DNA from: an uncultured Caldilinea sp.
Lineage (GTDB): Bacteria > Chloroflexota > Anaerolineae > Caldilineales > Caldilineaceae
Length of the DNA: 11,464 nucleotides
Assembly: GCA_937928035.1 (NCBI GenBank)
Contig: CALFWA010000118.1
Coordinates: 1-11,464 of the forward strand
Direction: 5' to 3'
Under the pieces are notes generated by a model that saw only the letters and a list, made by a program, of their open reading frames with translations, was not told where the DNA came from and did not search any database. The position numbers and the translations under genes are program-made. This document shows positions 11,181 through 11,464 of the stretch, one piece after another; positions within the stretch are counted from its first letter, which is position 1; each line of letters begins with the position of its first letter.

Positions 11181-11260
11181 GAGGAAATTTCAGTGTTTCC
11201 TCAAGGGTTAAAAAATTTGATCCGGCGGTCCGTAAGATTTGAGATGCAGCGAAGGCATCC
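11181..11260 (+). other. Structured 5' leader of the DUF2892 gene
   Basis: Two inverted repeats lie in the untranslated leader: GAGGAAA (11181-11187) with TTTCCTC (11196-11202), a perfect 7-bp stem with an 8-nt loop, and GATGC/GCATC (11243-11259), a 5-bp stem. Between them is an A/T run (11209-11218). The first stem is not followed by a clean T-run, so it is not an obvious terminator. No known riboswitch was recognised; an attenuator or a regulator-binding site is possible. Confidence 0.3.
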
Positions 11261-11267
11261 GTCGTGG

Positions 11268-11276
11268 AAAGGAGGT
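11268..11276 (+). promoter_or_regulatory. Very strong ribosome binding site
   Basis: AAAGGAGGT is the full anti-Shine-Dalgarno complement and lies 4 nt before the ATG at 11281. It is by far the strongest such site in the window and fixes the DUF2892 start; most other genes here have weak sites or none. Confidence 0.85.
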
Positions 11277-11280
11277 CTGT

Positions 11281-11464
11281 ATGATCAAGGTCAATCAGGC
11301 GAACTGGGAACGCATTGCTCGCGTAGTGTTGGGAATCGTGATGTTGGCGCTTGGCTGGGGTGGTTTTGTGCCGGGTGTCTGGGGCGTGGTGTTGCAGTGG
11401 CTTGGCTTTGTTCCGCTGCTCACCGGTCTGATCGGCTGGTGCCCGCTCTACGCTCTGTTCCGGT
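11281..11464 (+). CDS. DUF2892 (YgaP-type transmembrane domain) protein, 3' end outside window
   Basis: The first 61 codons of a small membrane protein; the gene continues past the right edge. It begins MIKVNQANWERIARVVLGI, the conserved amphipathic start of DUF2892/YgaP-TM proteins, followed by two hydrophobic spans (about 14-30 and 34-50) and the family hallmark GWCPLYALF (52-60), with one conserved Cys. Family members are usually 60-75 residues, so nearly the whole protein is visible. In E. coli YgaP a similar membrane part is fused to a rhodanese sulfurtransferase domain; whether one follows here cannot be seen. The family function is unknown. It lies 157 bp after the Cys-containing Crp/Fnr-type regulator in the same orientation. 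Confidence 0.88.
   Translation, partial: MIKVNQANWERIARVVLGIVMLALGWGGFVPGVWGVVLQWLGFVPLLTGLIGWCPLYALFR

Overview
The window looks like chromosomal DNA from a GC-rich bacterium, most likely a member of the Chloroflexota (Anaerolineae/Caldilineae type). That placement is an inference from the mixture of gene types: a lipoprotein with two DsbA domains, a TgpA-type transglutaminase, a UlaG-like MBL protein and a small orphan alpha/beta-barrel protein. No rRNA, tRNA or other taxonomic marker is present. There is no CRISPR array, prophage or complete insertion sequence. I did not find a convincing new multi-gene system; the unusual features are mostly altered active sites and unusual domain architectures.

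Layout. (1) 1-413: the 3' end of mltG on the plus strand, then a hairpin whose U-tract lies on the minus-strand side, so it terminates the converging gene. (2) 491-1915, minus: a lipoprotein with two complete DsbA-like thioredoxin domains. (3) 1976-3650: a lower-GC, gene-poor stretch with two minus-strand genes, an IS630-type helix-turn-helix protein lacking a catalytic domain and a stand-alone receiver-like protein whose phospho-acceptor position appears to be Glu. (4) 3651-3980, minus: a small dimeric alpha/beta-barrel-like protein, divergent from (5) 4112-8619, plus: a two-gene operon encoding a secreted helical-repeat protein with a C-terminal membrane anchor and a TgpA-like membrane transglutaminase; the two reading frames touch or overlap. 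(6) 8669-8704: a perfect 12-bp hairpin between convergent genes. (7) 8683-9339, minus: an MBL-fold protein with a degenerate first metal motif. (8) 9554-11123, plus: an inositol-monophosphatase family enzyme and a Crp/Fnr-type regulator 7 nt apart. (9) 11281 to the right edge: a DUF2892 (YgaP-TM) membrane protein with its own promoter, a structured leader and a very strong ribosome binding site.

Functionally, much of the window concerns the cell envelope: septal or glycan-strand processing (MltG), extracytoplasmic thiol-disulfide exchange (DsbA2), and a surface-anchored protein paired with a membrane transglutaminase. The right end carries a Cys-containing Crp/Fnr regulator beside a DUF2892 protein, a pairing that suggests redox or sulfur sensing; this is inference. 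Start codons for several genes differ from the longest possible frame, and the reasons are given in each entry.
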